From contig MU394100.1 in assembly GCA_022578605.1 (NCBI GenBank), forward strand, positions 186,001 to 250,000: DNA of 64,000 nt, given 5' to 3'. A model generated the notes under the pieces. The model worked only from the letters and a program-made list of their open reading frames with translations. It ran no database searches and was not told where the DNA came from. Numbering within the stretch: position 1 is the first letter of the stretch; each line of letters opens with the position of its first letter. This stretch comes from Camillea tinctor (lineage: Eukaryota; Ascomycota; Sordariomycetes; Xylariales; Xylariaceae). Below are positions 22,001-33,263 of this stretch, piece by piece. The position numbers were made by a program, and so were the translations under genes.

Positions 22001-23146
22001 ATGCAGAAGCTCCCTATTCTCGCCGTCATTCTCTGGGCTATAGGTTACGCTGCTGGCCATGGCGGCAATTTCGCCGCTGAGCTATCTCACCGTCGGGAAT
22101 ATCTGGAAAAGAGGGGTGCCAGTTTGAGAGAAGCACGAGACCTATGTGCGCGGAACGGAGCCGATGACCGGGAACTCTTTGAACGAGGAATCCAAGATAT
22201 CCAACTCACCCATGACCTTGGCGGTGTGTAGTTATGTACGACTACTCTGGTTTATGGTGTTCGTTACTAACTGGGGATGTTTCCAAATTAGAACGTGCCC
22301 TTAAAGACTACAACCACACTCACCAAACGAGCGATAAATACACCCTAAACACCGATCCTCACGAAATATTCCAGAAGTACAAAGCCTGTGCCTTATCTCC
22401 TGACGTCACTGAAGGCCCATTTTGTAAGTTGAGCCTTGCCCTTGTTGCCCCTTTACTCTGTAACAGTACCCCTTCATATAGTTTGTTATTTCATACATCG
22501 ACTTTGCTAACAAAGAAACCTCTACCCTCTCCCCCCAAAAAAAGATGTCGAAGGCGAGCTCATGCGCCGAAATATCGTCGACGGTCAATCAGGTATCCCC
22601 CTGCACCTCAAGATCCGCGTGAAAGACTTCGCTACCTGCAACGACGTGCAGGACGTCCTCGTCGAGGTCTGGCACGCTAACGCGCTGGGCACGTACAGCG
22701 GCACGGGCTCGGAGCACGGCAAGACGTATCTAAGGGGTCTGCAGCGCACCGACAACATGGGCGTGGTATCGTTCGACACGCTGTTCCCGGGGCACTACTA
22801 CATGCGCGCGCCGCACGTGCACATCGCGGTTCACATCGCGGGCACGGCGGAGGGCTCGGACGGTAGTGTGCGGAACAACGTCGTGTCGCTGTCGGCGCAG
22901 GTCTTCTTCGACCAGGACCTGATCCTCGCGGTCGAGAAGGAGGATCCTTACCGTCAGAACAAGCAGGAGTTCATGTGGAACGCTGATGATGGGTTCCTAC
23001 AGCAGGAGGGTTCAGCGGGGTTCGACCCGTTTGTGGACTGGGTGGGCTTGTCGAAGAACACACGTGATGGCCTGCTGGCGTGGATTACTGTGGGTGCGAA
23101 CTTGACGGAGCACCGGGCGCTGTCAGTTGCGGACAGTCGGCCTTGA
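22001..23146 (+). CDS. Secreted intradiol ring-cleavage dioxygenase, 318 aa, 3 exons
   Basis: Non-heme Fe(III) enzyme cleaving catechol-type rings between the two hydroxyls. Exons 22001-22223, 22292-22423 and 22545-23146 join in frame; intron 1 has a perfect TACTAAC, and intron 2 splits SPDVTEGPFYVEGE. A signal peptide (MQKLPILAVILWAIGYAAG) points to secretion. Ligand-type residues are Tyr119 (GPFY), Tyr203 or Tyr204, His209 and His211 (GHYYMRAPHVHIAV). DVLVEVWHANALGTYSG is the usual barrel strand before them. The third exon is distinctly GC-richer than its surroundings. Extracellular members of this fungal group act on plant phenolics or lignin fragments, so it could begin or complement the breakdown suggested by the rest of region 1. 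Confidence 0.92.
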
Positions 23147-23857
23147 AGGGTTGATGTGCCGTTCCCCTGACCACTTAGGCATAGGGGTGGCGATGATGGT
23201 GGCGTTGTTGTTGTTGTTGTTGACGTTGAGCACCGGGACTAGTCTGGCGGTAGCTTGCTCGTCGATGACGGAAGGGAGAGAGGGAAAAAATAGGAAGAAC
23301 CCAAATTTTCTTGCTGGGTCCCATGTGATACCCAAGAGCTGCTTTACTTCTAGACAGTCGAATCAGACCGGCCAGAAATTATCTGCCATAACAAGATGAA
23401 CAAAGAAAACAGAATGCTCGTGAAATATTGTCCTAGTGGGGTAGATAGATAGGATATACCCAATAGACTGTTCTCGTTCACTGGTGTAAGCGTTGATATC
23501 AGGCTGGAAAAGAGCCTTATTCTCGATACACGTCGAGTGAATTGAATGACTACGTGCTCTGATTACCGATTGATAATATGATGATTCTCGGGATACAATC
23601 AAGACATCGAACATCCCTTTGCTTACGCACTACGACTCGTCCTTTGGGTTCTATATCACCTGTAAGACACAGTTGACATCATGTGCTGGTCACAAGGTGT
23701 TCAACTGTGAACATGTTTTCATCCCTCCCCCTCTCTGCAGGTTGGCTAGAGATAGCATCAGATAGATATTTTGTCACGGGAGAGAGCCCAATCAAAGAAT
23801 CCTTCCTATTCATTCTTTACTCCTTGGCACCTCTTCTCCTTCTGCAACCCCATCTCG
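23147..23857. other. Intergenic, 0.7 kb
   Basis: Contains a short TTG triplet run at about 23205-23222 just after the dioxygenase stop. No gene is seen. Confidence 0.55.
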
Positions 23858-25834
23858 ATGCATCATTCTCACGGCGGCTCACATGGCTTCTGGGAGACAT
23901 TTATATCTCTCAAATTCTTCCGCAGCAAGCGAGGGGATGAACAATACTCATATCGCCATGACCGGAGAAGATTTGGGTCTGGATCAGGCTATGAAGAACA
24001 CGTCGACATGCGGGAGTCCACCTACGATGCATTCGTGAGGACACCTAAGGAAACTCGCTCAGTTCCACGCAGAGATAAACGTGAGCGGACAAAAGATAAG
24101 GAACGTAAGAAAGACGAGAAGCATAGAGCAAAAAGAAAAGATCATCAACATCACCAGAGGCAGCACCATAGACCATCATCAAATCAACGGCGTGAACGGC
24201 ATCGTACCGAGAAGAATGACCGGCATAGACACCCCAGGGAACAGAGACCAAGGCCAAGAGACCGTAGTCCAGATACGAGGTGGTGGGACTTACCTCAGAG
24301 GCCAGAACGACAGGCGGAGCCCAGATCACACAGAGGTCCTGACCTGCGCCGGGACCGGAGAGCTTCTTTACCTCGACATGTAGAACCCACTCATAGACAA
24401 GAAGCGGTATATGAAAATGTGCATGGAAAACGCGACAGCCCGTTATCACGATTCATAACTACCTTTTCGCAACAGATTTCATCACCGGCTTCATCTTCAA
24501 AACGGCATCGTCATCATCGCAGGCATCGGTCACCCTCCCCTCCACCGGCCTCCACCCCTCTACCAGCTCGATTCCCTTCGCCAGCTCTCTCTCCTCCACC
24601 GACAGCTAGGAGAAGGACGCACCATCTACATGAACAAAGAACTCGAGCGCAAGAGTATCATGAGGGGCGAGATGGCTCATTCGATTCCCGGAGAAGAGCC
24701 GAACCCCCAGAACACCAAGTCTGGAGAGATGATCCTTGGGTGGTGGAACCACCAGTAACTAATTCTAGCACAGAACCAAAGAATTTAGACGAAGAGATTG
24801 TAATTATCGAAGAATCGGATGTGGATAACCACCGGAATCGTAGTATCCCAAGAGGTGACCCCCCTCAAATGGAACCGTTGGTGTACAACGTCGCTATCGA
24901 CCCAGTTGGAGCAGAACCATTGGATCTGGACGAAAAGCCCAACGAAGCGTTCAGTCAACTCCGAGGCGGATTTCGTGAACGCCACGACAATACCTCCGAT
25001 TCTCAAGACACCCCGGTCGCCTCCTCTAAACTCCCCGAACCCCCTCCAGTCGCCATAGAATACACCGTCGGCGGCCCATCGGCGTGGGAACAGCTCCCCG
25101 AATCATCCAAGCAGATCCTAGCCCACTACGTGATCCCAAAGAGCAGCTCGTTCGTACACTGGGATGGAAAAAGCCGGCCCTTCAACGTGTGGTCGAGCGT
25201 CTTCGACGCATCCTCGCTAGGCGACTGGATCTACGGATGGGCGGCCCAGCACTACCGACCCGTACCCGCACCTAGACATAGAACCAGGTCCAGAGCGGCG
25301 TGGCGCGGCCATAGAGAAGAAGAGCGCGAGAACGCTGAGCGGGCGCGCAAACTGCGAGCTGTGTACCGCTTCTGCGAGACGCTCGCGCAGCTCGGGCGTA
25401 ATGTTGCGGAGGCAGAAGCGAGTATGCAGACCAAGAGTCACGACCGCCCCCGAATGCAGAGGACACCTAGCATGCAGCGCCGCTACAAGAAGGGGAAGCG
25501 CCGGCTCGGCGACGGCAAAGAGAAGCTAGATGATATTGAGGCGCTGGTGCAGGTGTGCCAGGAGGCCATGGTGAACGAGGAAATAAAAGAGAAATATGAA
25601 AATATAGGAGGGGAAGAGGGAAGAATCCCGAAGCTCGGGGAGAGCACGATGGGGGCGTTTATCGATGCGTTGGTGGGTACAGAGGGTTTTTGGGAAATAG
25701 AGGAGGCGGCACGGGCGTGGAATCGCTGGTTTAGACGCTGGTGGCGGCACGAGAGTGTGATGGGTGGTTATTATTACGATGATAATGATGAGGATGAGGA
25801 TTATGATATTCTTAGAGGCGGCCCGCAAGTGTAA
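23858..25834 (+). CDS. Basic low-complexity protein of unknown function, 658 aa
   Basis: One long open frame. Residues roughly 60-210 are very rich in Arg, Asp, His, Glu and Lys (RRDKRERTKDKERKKDEKH and similar), like RD/RE or SR-type spliceosome-associated tails. A Pro/Ser-rich stretch (SPSPPPASTPLPARF) and an acidic linker follow. The last 250 residues look folded: WEQLPESSKQILAHYVIPKSS, WDGKSRPFNVWSSVF, a coiled-coil-like RKLRAVYRFCETLAQLGRN, and a Trp-rich end (WNRWFRRWWRHE). I do not recognise a named domain. ATG 23858 (MHHSHGGSHGFWETF) is preferred over the in-frame codon at 23771 because the earlier part reads like leader. Disordered basic tail plus structured C-terminal region suggests a nucleic-acid or cytoskeletal adaptor, but no function can be assigned. 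Confidence 0.75.
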   Translation: MHHSHGGSHGFWETFISLKFFRSKRGDEQYSYRHDRRRFGSGSGYEEHVDMRESTYDAFVRTPKETRSVPRRDKRERTKDKERKKDEKHRAKRKDHQHHQRQHHRPSSNQRRERHRTEKNDRHRHPREQRPRPRDRSPDTRWWDLPQRPERQAEPRSHRGPDLRRDRRASLPRHVEPTHRQEAVYENVHGKRDSPLSRFITTFSQQISSPASSSKRHRHHRRHRSPSPPPASTPLPARFPSPALSPPPTARRRTHHLHEQRTRAQEYHEGRDGSFDSRRRAEPPEHQVWRDDPWVVEPPVTNSSTEPKNLDEEIVIIEESDVDNHRNRSIPRGDPPQMEPLVYNVAIDPVGAEPLDLDEKPNEAFSQLRGGFRERHDNTSDSQDTPVASSKLPEPPPVAIEYTVGGPSAWEQLPESSKQILAHYVIPKSSSFVHWDGKSRPFNVWSSVFDASSLGDWIYGWAAQHYRPVPAPRHRTRSRAAWRGHREEERENAERARKLRAVYRFCETLAQLGRNVAEAEASMQTKSHDRPRMQRTPSMQRRYKKGKRRLGDGKEKLDDIEALVQVCQEAMVNEEIKEKYENIGGEEGRIPKLGESTMGAFIDALVGTEGFWEIEEAARAWNRWFRRWWRHESVMGGYYYDDNDEDEDYDILRGGPQV

Positions 25835-26763
25835 GTACCTAGGTAGATATGTACTACTAGTTGTGGTTGTGAAATACCCCCTTTCTCCTCCTCCCCTCTC
25901 CCCTTTTCGCGATAACAGTATAGGTTAAGGGGTAAGGTGGAGCTAGGAGGGGGTGAGAGAAAGAGAAAGTGTTAGTGCGCAAGTAGTTTAGTACTACATA
26001 CTGGTATCCGCCTCTGTAAATAATCCATATGCCACCTAATGGTCAGCTTGTCAGCCAATGAAATGACTTATCGTCAGCAGGGTTAATAGCTTGTCAGCGC
26101 ACTGCTTGATGCTGTACTATACACCATGCCTTATGAAACATACAAACCAAATAGACCAAACAAAACAATATAAACACGCGTACCAGGCATACAGAGGGAG
26201 ATAGGTAGATGATAGATGCAGACAATATAAGAAGAGAGGAGGTATGCAACCAAATAAAATATTTCTTGCAGTAACATGTTCTCTCTTCCTTGCCTTCATT
26301 GCTTGTGAATTATTTATTTATTTATTTACTTACTACTAGTTTAATATTTCTCTATATAACTTAAGTATCTATTCTGCTTCCTCATATAAACGTCACCAAG
26401 GTCAACACCAACTTATTATACTAACCCTGTTGATCCTGGTCGACGTAGTATGCAGCTTGCTATCACGGTTGAGGATTTAGTTTTTTCGACAATTCAAGCG
26501 TTCAAGGGGCCTCAGCCAGTGTCTCTCTTCTTGACAACCTCGGCATCTTTCCCGCATTGGCGAAATAGGCGGCTTCGGAAGCACAAAAAACAGTGGGGTT
26601 CAACGGCTACGGGCGAAGACTAGCGTCTACCTAGGTACCTAGAGGGTTCACCTCTGGTGTAAGAACCTTTTTTTTATCGTGGCGAGGGGGAGCCCGAGTA
26701 CCAGTCCAGTACACACAATCAACCACTTATCAGAGTTGAGTGAGATAGAGTGAGCGAGTCGCC
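25835..26763. other. Intergenic, 0.9 kb
   Basis: Contains polypurine/polypyrimidine patches (25875-25910 and 25940-25970), an ATTT repeat at 26308-26325 and an ACCTAGGTACC motif near 26631. No gene is seen. Confidence 0.55.
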
Positions 26764-28049
26764 ATGACAGGACCAAAACCAGGACAAAAGACTGTCCTCG
26801 TGACCGGGTGAGTGAGAAATAAAACAATACTCCAAATTAAAACAATATATACCTATATATACCTATATATATTTATATATATAAAAGCAACAATTTACTG
26901 ACGTGTTCGAACTGAAAGCTGCACACCAGGAGGCATTGGCCATGCCATCTGTCTGGCGTATCACGAACAAGGTATCTACCACGGGTTCATCCTGAAATAT
27001 ATATGAAAAGAACAGGGAAAAAAATGAAATCAAGAAAAGGCATCCTGCATTATGCAATGAGCCTTGATACATAACGAACAGCGCTAACGGATCTTTGTTA
27101 CTCAGGGCTGCACGTTATCGCCACCGCTCGCAGACCAGAGGTACTGTCTGGATTGGCAGAGATGGGCATGAGCGCTGTAGCGTTGGACGTTACCAATGCA
27201 GAGAGCATCAAGCAATGCCATGAGGAGGTCTCTAAGATTACCGGCGGAAAGCTGGACATTCTTGTCAATAACGCGTGAGTAACTATTACCTACTCTCCTT
27301 TCCCCCGCCTTCGTCTAGCGTGGACTATGCCTGGATATGTACACGATGCATCTTGATGTGTCATGAATAGGTAGGTATGTTAAGTACTAAGTGCAAGCAA
27401 TAGGGGTTGCACACACACCCACCCGGCAACAGACATCTCAATGCCGGACGTGCGCAACACCTTCGAGACGAACGTCTTCTCGGTCATGGCCATGGTGCAG
27501 GCCTTCGTGGACTTGCTCATCGCGACCAAAGGGCTCATCGTCAACATCTCCTCGCTCTCGTCGATCACGCCCTACCTCTTCGGGTCGGTCTACTGCGCTA
27601 GTAAGGCGGCCATCTCGGCCTACTCGCGCACGCTGCGCTTCGAGCTCGCCCCTTTCGGCGTCCGCGTCATGGTCTCCGTCACGGGCACGGTCAAGAGCAA
27701 CGTAGCGACCCAGACCGTCCGCGTGCTGCCCGAAGACAGTCTCTACAAACGCGTCCAGCACATCTTCCAGTGGCGCATCGGCTTCAGCCAACACTATGCG
27801 ACTATGGGCACGAACAAGTTCGCTGCCGGGCTTGTCGGCGCTTCGCTCCGCCCCGAGGTACCGGGGTGGCTCCGCACCTGGTTCGGACGGCCTGACTGGT
27901 TCTGGCACGGCGGTAACTCGACCGCCGTCTGGTTCGGGAATTGCATCGGCGAGTGGTTTGTGGATTCGGGTTGCTGGCGGGCGTTCCGCATGCAGGAGAT
28001 GTTGAAATTACTTACACCGGTGGCGGAGGAGCAGAAGAAGCTCAAGTGA
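26764..28049 (+). CDS. 1-acyl-dihydroxyacetone-phosphate reductase-like SDR (AYR1-like), 303 aa, 4 exons
   Basis: Exons 26764-26807, 26919-26971, 27106-27274 and 27404-28049 join in frame. The first junction creates TGCTPGGIGHA, the characteristic cofactor loop of AYR1-type reductases; the third gives NNAGCTHTHPATDIS. NISS and YCASK provide the catalytic Ser, Tyr and Lys. A C-terminal hydrophobic and Trp-rich tail (GGNSTAVWFGNCIGEWFVDSGCW) is typical of the membrane-associated family. Yeast Ayr1 reduces 1-acyl-DHAP to lysophosphatidate with NADPH at the ER and lipid droplets. Three introns crowd the first 650 bp, while the last exon is GC-rich and intronless. Neighbours are unrelated; this could be a paralogue with another ketone substrate. 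Confidence 0.88.
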
Positions 28050-28200
28050 AGAGATGCGGTTATAAGGTTATGCTCACTTACAACAACAATAGCTTAGTTA
28101 CTCTTTTATAGTAGACTCACAGTTGCTTCATTCAGGAGTGAGTGTTTCGAGTAGGCAATACGTGTTAGTCTAGTTGAGTGATCCGATCTTTATGACCCCC

Positions 28201-28235
28201 ATAACCAACTCATAACCAACTCATAACCAACTCAT
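28201..28235. repeat. 11-bp tandem repeat, 3 copies
   Basis: ATAACCAACTC is repeated three times without mismatch, 150 bp after the AYR1-like stop codon. Confidence 0.9.
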
Positions 28236-28973
28236 TTCAATAAAATATGATAACCCCCTTAATGATCCCACTATTTCCATGTCTCGGGGATCCTTCTTCC
28301 CCCCTCTAACTGCACAAGAGAAGCTATACATATGTTCCGATATACATACCTAGCATAGCACTATGTACATAGACTCGCCCACTAATACTGGATGTACATA
28401 CCTAAGACATGACTCTCGCCTAAAAAGAAACAACCTGGGAATCACAAGGTGGTGCGAGCGTGGGCTTGGATCAAACGTTACACTGCTTATTTATCAGCTG
28501 CGACATAAATCCAGGTCAGGGCAGGTCAGTCGTGATCCTTTTCAAGTCTAGACCAATCGCCGGCCGGGGTTGAGAGGTACAGGAACGCCAAGCCATATAG
28601 TGGTCCGGGATGTTGGACTTGGAGATTTGCTGTGATAGCGTGCCACAAGGGATGCAGTTCACCTGACAATGGACCTAACCAGCTAACTAAGTTTAACTTA
28701 AAACCTCCCAACGGTGAAATTCGCGTGAGAAAAGCCACCTAACTTACCGGTATTAGGGGGCTGCATGTGGGAGGAAGGGAAGAAAACCTAATTACAGTAC
28801 ATACCTCCGTACTTACATATGTGTGCATGGCCAGGTACACGGCCAGGTACATACCTATGTAAGTCACCTTACCAACTGGGACAAGACTCACCAATGCGAC
28901 AACGATGAGAAAGGTTGAAGTGTAACACATGCCAGGATATACGGAATTGACATACATAACATCCTCTATTGAG

Positions 28974-28978
<5 letters not shown>

Positions 28979-29011
<33 letters not shown>
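28979..29011. repeat. TA dinucleotide microsatellite
   Basis: About 16 uninterrupted TA units, followed within 20 bp by a second short TA run. Confidence 0.95.
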
Positions 29012-29013
<2 letters not shown>

Positions 29014-29093
29014 AGGTAGGTATATATATAATGCCCCGAGTATCACGTCCACTCTGGGTTCAATCCCCAGTTACCAATCTAGGTAATTTTTAA

Positions 29094-29124
29094 ACCTCAC
29101 CCTCACCCTCACCCTCACCTCACC
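29094..29124. repeat. CACCCT hexanucleotide repeat
   Basis: Several CACCCT units, partly degenerate, run into CATCATCG-type triplets just upstream of the secreted CBM9-like gene. Not the TTAGGG telomere repeat. Confidence 0.8.
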
Positions 29125-29218
29125 ATCATCGTCATCGCTATCATCGCCACCTCTACGGAGTGTACTTCGGGATAAGCCAGAGGAAGGCCGAGGAAAAATA
29201 ATCATTACCTACGCCGCA

Positions 29219-29905
29219 ATGCATCAGTTGACGCTCTGGGGTATCGCCCCCCTATTTGCAGCCGTCGGATATGCTGCGGGCTTAGACGTGCCGTCGCTCC
29301 AGGTACCCAGCTGCCCGGGCAAAGGCACGATCCAGTACAGCAAATCGGTGCCGGACCAGGCGGAATTTCCCCTGACGCAGGTGGATCTATGCTACGACGC
29401 CAGCGCGATCGAGATCGTGTTCACGGCGCTCGAGGAGACCAACTTCTACTACAACGAGAGCCAGGGCATCAACGACCCCATCTGGCAGTATGAAGTTATG
29501 GAGGCCTTCATCCACCCGGGCACCAACGACCCCCAGACCTACCTCGAGTTCGAGGTCAGCCCCAATAACGTCACCTTCCAGGCCTTCATCTACAACCCCT
29601 CGCGCGTGCGCGCTTCGGGCTCGCCCTTCGACACTTTCTACATCACCGAGCCCCTCGTCGACGGGCTCACTGCGGAGACCGTCCTCGACCGGGACAACCA
29701 GAAGTGGACGTCGACCGCGCGCATTCCGCTGGGCCTGTTCAACGTGGATGAGGGCCAGGCCCAGGGCACCGAGTGGCGCATGAACTTCTTCCGCACCATC
29801 GTTGACCCAGCTACCTTCCCCGACCAAGGGCTCGGCGCCTGGAGCCCGACGAATCAGTCCAACTTCCACATGACCCCTTTCTTCGGGTCTGTGTCGTTCG
29901 TCTAA
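29219..29905 (+). CDS. Secreted CBM9-like (DOMON-fold) protein, 228 aa
   Basis: Single GC-rich exon. The signal peptide (MHQLTLWGIAPLFAAVGYAAG) ends before LDVPSLQVPSC. The mature part has the beta-sandwich pattern of fungal CBM9-like proteins: LTQVDLCYDASAIEIVFTALEETNFYYN, then DPIWQYEVMEAFIHPGTNDPQTYLEFEVSPNN, then WRMNFFRTIVDP and a final SNFHMTPFFGSVSF. In bacterial CBM9 this fold binds the ends of sugar chains. Fungal stand-alone versions are secreted, with unproven ligands. N-glycosylation sequons (NES, NVT, NQS) support secretion. No catalytic domain is attached. Confidence 0.82.
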   Translation: MHQLTLWGIAPLFAAVGYAAGLDVPSLQVPSCPGKGTIQYSKSVPDQAEFPLTQVDLCYDASAIEIVFTALEETNFYYNESQGINDPIWQYEVMEAFIHPGTNDPQTYLEFEVSPNNVTFQAFIYNPSRVRASGSPFDTFYITEPLVDGLTAETVLDRDNQKWTSTARIPLGLFNVDEGQAQGTEWRMNFFRTIVDPATFPDQGLGAWSPTNQSNFHMTPFFGSVSFV

Positions 29906-31147
29906 GGGAGCAGCTTTTACGTATTTCTTCTTCTTTTTTCTATTTGGGTCGGTTGGATCGGCTTTGTCAAAACTACAACTTAGCATGGGTAGCGAGCTAG
30001 CTTCATTAACTACTGTTCAAAAAAGCAAATATTAAAAATTTAGGGAGGGATGTGAATAAATCCCCATATATATTCTTGGAAGTCATTGATACCAACGTGA
30101 AGAAAGAGAGAGAGAGGGGGGGAGAGAGATCACAACTTCTTGTCTATATGAGTCGCGACATCTTACTGCATGACTACTAGGTACAAAAAGAAGCCCGTGC
30201 TTTCGGTCCCGTAGGGCTTCTACAATATGAGGAAATGAGTACGCTGAGGTCCCTGTTTCATTTTTCATTTTCCTCTCGCTCTACCTATCGTGAACCAACA
30301 CTTAGTCTCAGATAACCACAAAAAAAAAAGAAAAAAAAAGAACAATCTCCGCAGCGATGTAAGGGAGAGGGCGTAAGAAACAAGTTATGTGAAATCGCTA
30401 CGCCAGGTTTGTCTATCTGTGTATAAACCAAACAAGCCTTTGACCCTGTTTTTACAGGAGATCCGATCTCAAAAATTTAGGGGGAGCCTGCGCAAACCTG
30501 CACGCTGCTGACTGCTCTGGGTAGCTGGGTTGGGTGAGACCACGAAAAGAGAAGTGGGTACGAGAATCCCACGTCTTCGTCAAAATTGTTATTTCTTTTG
30601 CTGCTGTGATGCAGTCTCTATGAATTGTTAGGGATGATTTAAAAAAAAAAAATAAGAGCCCCCATTTGATGTAAGGTTCATGCGTTATTACTGTGAAAAG
30701 AAATGTGGTTGAAATAAGATAAGATACCTGGACGTGATGTTGGTTCGATACAGCATGGGAAATGTAGCTGGGAAAAGCCAAGCTTTCGGTTGGACCTCAT
30801 ACGCTGACTGGAATCCTGTATTTGATGTTGGCATGGGTTGCAAGGTAGTCTAGCAGCCAATGGTGATAATTACCAGGGTCCATGTTAAACCCTTCTCCTA
30901 CTATGTACTAGATACACTATGGAGTACATACGGGTCACGTCGTATGTCTCAGGTAAATCATGGTGTCTCTATTACCGTCTAAATCAGTTCAGTCAAGAGA
31001 AGACGTGTAAAAAAGACACATATCAGTGCCTCGATACAATTAACCTAGTAACATTCTATGGAGAGGAGGATACAACATTCCGACAGAGAAACTTCAAGGT
31101 TCTTCCCAAATTCGAACATAAAAGATTGTGCTTTGGTCCCAGATTAT
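29906..31147. other. Intergenic, 1.24 kb
   Basis: Contains a GA-rich run near 30102-30128 and A-rich runs near 30320-30345 and 30640-30652. Frames inside are short and unconvincing. Confidence 0.55.
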
Positions 31148-33263
31148 CTATTTATATAGCTCCGGATGGGCTGCCTTGATCATGTCCGCACCCTAGTCAC
31201 ATAAGTTAGCAGTCAGTTATCATCGTGGGAGCACGTTTCGACGACTCACCTTCTCGGCCAACATGTACACGGAGTTTTGAATCCGGCAGTCGGGGATCAC
31301 GGGGATCACGGAAGCATCAATGACACGGAGATTCTCGATGCCGTGCACCTTCAGCGTGCCGTCCACGACACCCTGTCCGATGTCCTTACTCATGCGCGTA
31401 GTGCCGCAAGGGTCTACATATAAGATGAAAGGTTAGCTACGTTTTTATCGTCCGTGTTTCTTTCATGTCCATAAGAGACAGGGGCACAACTTACGGAAGC
31501 CGGTCTGCGACCGCTCGAGGATCTGCCTCGTCATGGCCTCGTCGCTCGTAAGCGGCATGGGCCACGGGTATTCTTCCTTCACAAGATCCCCCATGCCACC
31601 GAGGAGGTCGTAGACGAAGCGGACGCCCTCGCGCAGCGCGATCAAGTCTAGAGGGTTGCTGAAGAAGTTAAGGCTGATGTCGGCCTGCTCGAGGGGGTCG
31701 GTGGAGCGCAGGGTCACGACGCCGTTGCGGGACTGGGGCCGGAGGAGATCGACGATGATGGTTAGGTAGTCCCCTTGAGGGGGCGTTGGGAAATGCCACT
31801 ATTTAGAAATTTGTGTGAGTTAACGTAAAACACCAATGTGGGTTAGCAGCTCTAAGGGGATGGGAATAGGGGTAAGTTAACAGGTAGGTTCGTAATACTA
31901 GGGTACTGACCTGGAACGCATCCGAGAACATCGGTACAAAATCAATCTCAAAATGAGGTTGTCCGCCAGGACCGAAGGGGTCCTTGCCGCCGTTGGCCTC
32001 CTTAGCAGCGACGTACTCGGGGTACTGCATCAGTCGGTCGTCAATACGCGGCAAGCCTACTAGCTCGAGCAACCCGCTTGTATAAGGTCCCTTGTTCTTC
32101 CACAGATAGGCTGATGTAGCCGCGTCCTTCTCTGGTCCTGCACGTAACAGATGGTGGTCAAGGCCAATACCATCTTGGAGACGAACAACATGGGGCATGA
32201 TCGGATGATCGAGGAGGTTCTGTCCGACGTGGGCGGAATCAACAATGGTCTCGATACCGTGTTGGGAAAGAGTCTCCTTCGGACCGATCCCCGAGAGCAT
32301 CAGCAGCTTGGGTGACTCGTACACACCGAGTGAAACCACAACCTCATAGCGGGCACGCAACTGTTGCGGCTGGCCGTTGGGTCCGATTACCTCGACGCCG
32401 ATCGCCTTGTTATTCTGGATGATCAGCTTGGCCGCGTGCGTGCCGGCCATAACAGCGACGTTTGACTTCCCCTCGAGGTATGCCCAGCTAGAGGAGCGCT
32501 TGCCATTGTAGATGCTATTGGTACTCTTCCATAGCCCGCGCATGGTCCCATTGTGCACATCATACGTGATTTCACCACCCTTCTCAACCCAAGCGTTTTC
32601 AAGACTGTCGCGGAATTCCTTGGTCTCGGGCAATAGGTTGGAGTGGGAGACCTTAATTGGCCCCCCTGCGCCAATATACTTCAATTCAGGGCTGTAGACC
32701 TTTGGATCATCGAAGTAAGTGGCAGGCTATTTGGCTTTGTTAGTCGGCTCCGAAACGGATCCCTTAAATATTCACAGGACTTATATGGAGGGATTGACAG
32801 ACCTTGTAGAAGTATTCTTTACACCTCTCCCAATTCCATTCAGCACCGCCATACTCTTCCCAATCATCGAAGGTAGCCTTGCTCCCTGGAATCCAAGTAT
32901 AGTAATTCAGACAGGAGCTTCCTCCCAAGACTTTACCTCGCGTGTTGGGTTTCTCAATGCGTGTGTACTCAGGCCTATCGATCATGCCAGTCTTATAGGC
33001 CCAGTCGTGCTTACTACCGCGAAGTTCAAAGGCGCGTGCGGGCGTTGTGATGGCGTCGACATCGCCTGGGTTGCTGATGCCCGCTTCAATGACGAGGACA
33101 GACACATGTTCGCTCTCAGCTAGTCGGCCGGCTACCGCACAACCTGCTGTACCGCCTGAATTCACATTTTAGTTTGTAACAGTTTGTCATTCGATCTGTT
33201 GTTCAACTCACCTCCCACGACGATAAAGTCGAAAGCATTTGGAGCCTCGGTAATGACATGCAT
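31148..33263 (-). CDS. GMC oxidoreductase (FAD-dependent alcohol/aryl-alcohol type), 577 aa, 6 exons
   Basis: Exons 33263-33212, 33155-32803, 32726-31911, 31798-31495, 31413-31250 and 31192-31148 join in frame. The first junction builds the FAD loop VVGGGTAG (GxGxxG, residues 17-22). GKVLGGSSCLNYYTW is the GMC signature 1, and ARYEVVVSLGVYESPKLLMLSGIGP is signature 2. The C-terminal active-site His509 (HPCGTTRM) appears only after splicing, and Asn555 (QNSVYML) is its partner. The enzyme therefore looks active. No signal peptide is present, so it is probably intracellular, unlike secreted aryl-alcohol oxidases. Choline dehydrogenase-like and secondary-metabolite GMC enzymes share this form; the substrate cannot be told from sequence. 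Confidence 0.93.

Larger units (their letters stand above)
28050..29218. other. Intergenic with simple repeats, 1.17 kb
   Basis: Holds three tandem copies of an 11-bp unit (28201-28233), a long TA run (28979-29011) and a CACCCT run (29094-29124). No coding frame is convincing. Confidence 0.6.

Noticed and set aside
28979..29011. TA run as a transposon boundary or origin
   Set aside because: A plain microsatellite with no flanking inverted repeats or element genes.
29058..29085. tRNA T-arm-like hairpin CTGGG-TTCAATC-CCCAG
   Set aside because: The stem and loop look right, but the preceding 60 bases are a TA microsatellite and no acceptor, D or anticodon arms can be formed.
29094..29124. CACCCT repeat as interstitial telomere sequence
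   Set aside because: The unit does not match CCCTAA/TTAGGG and grades into other triplet repeats.
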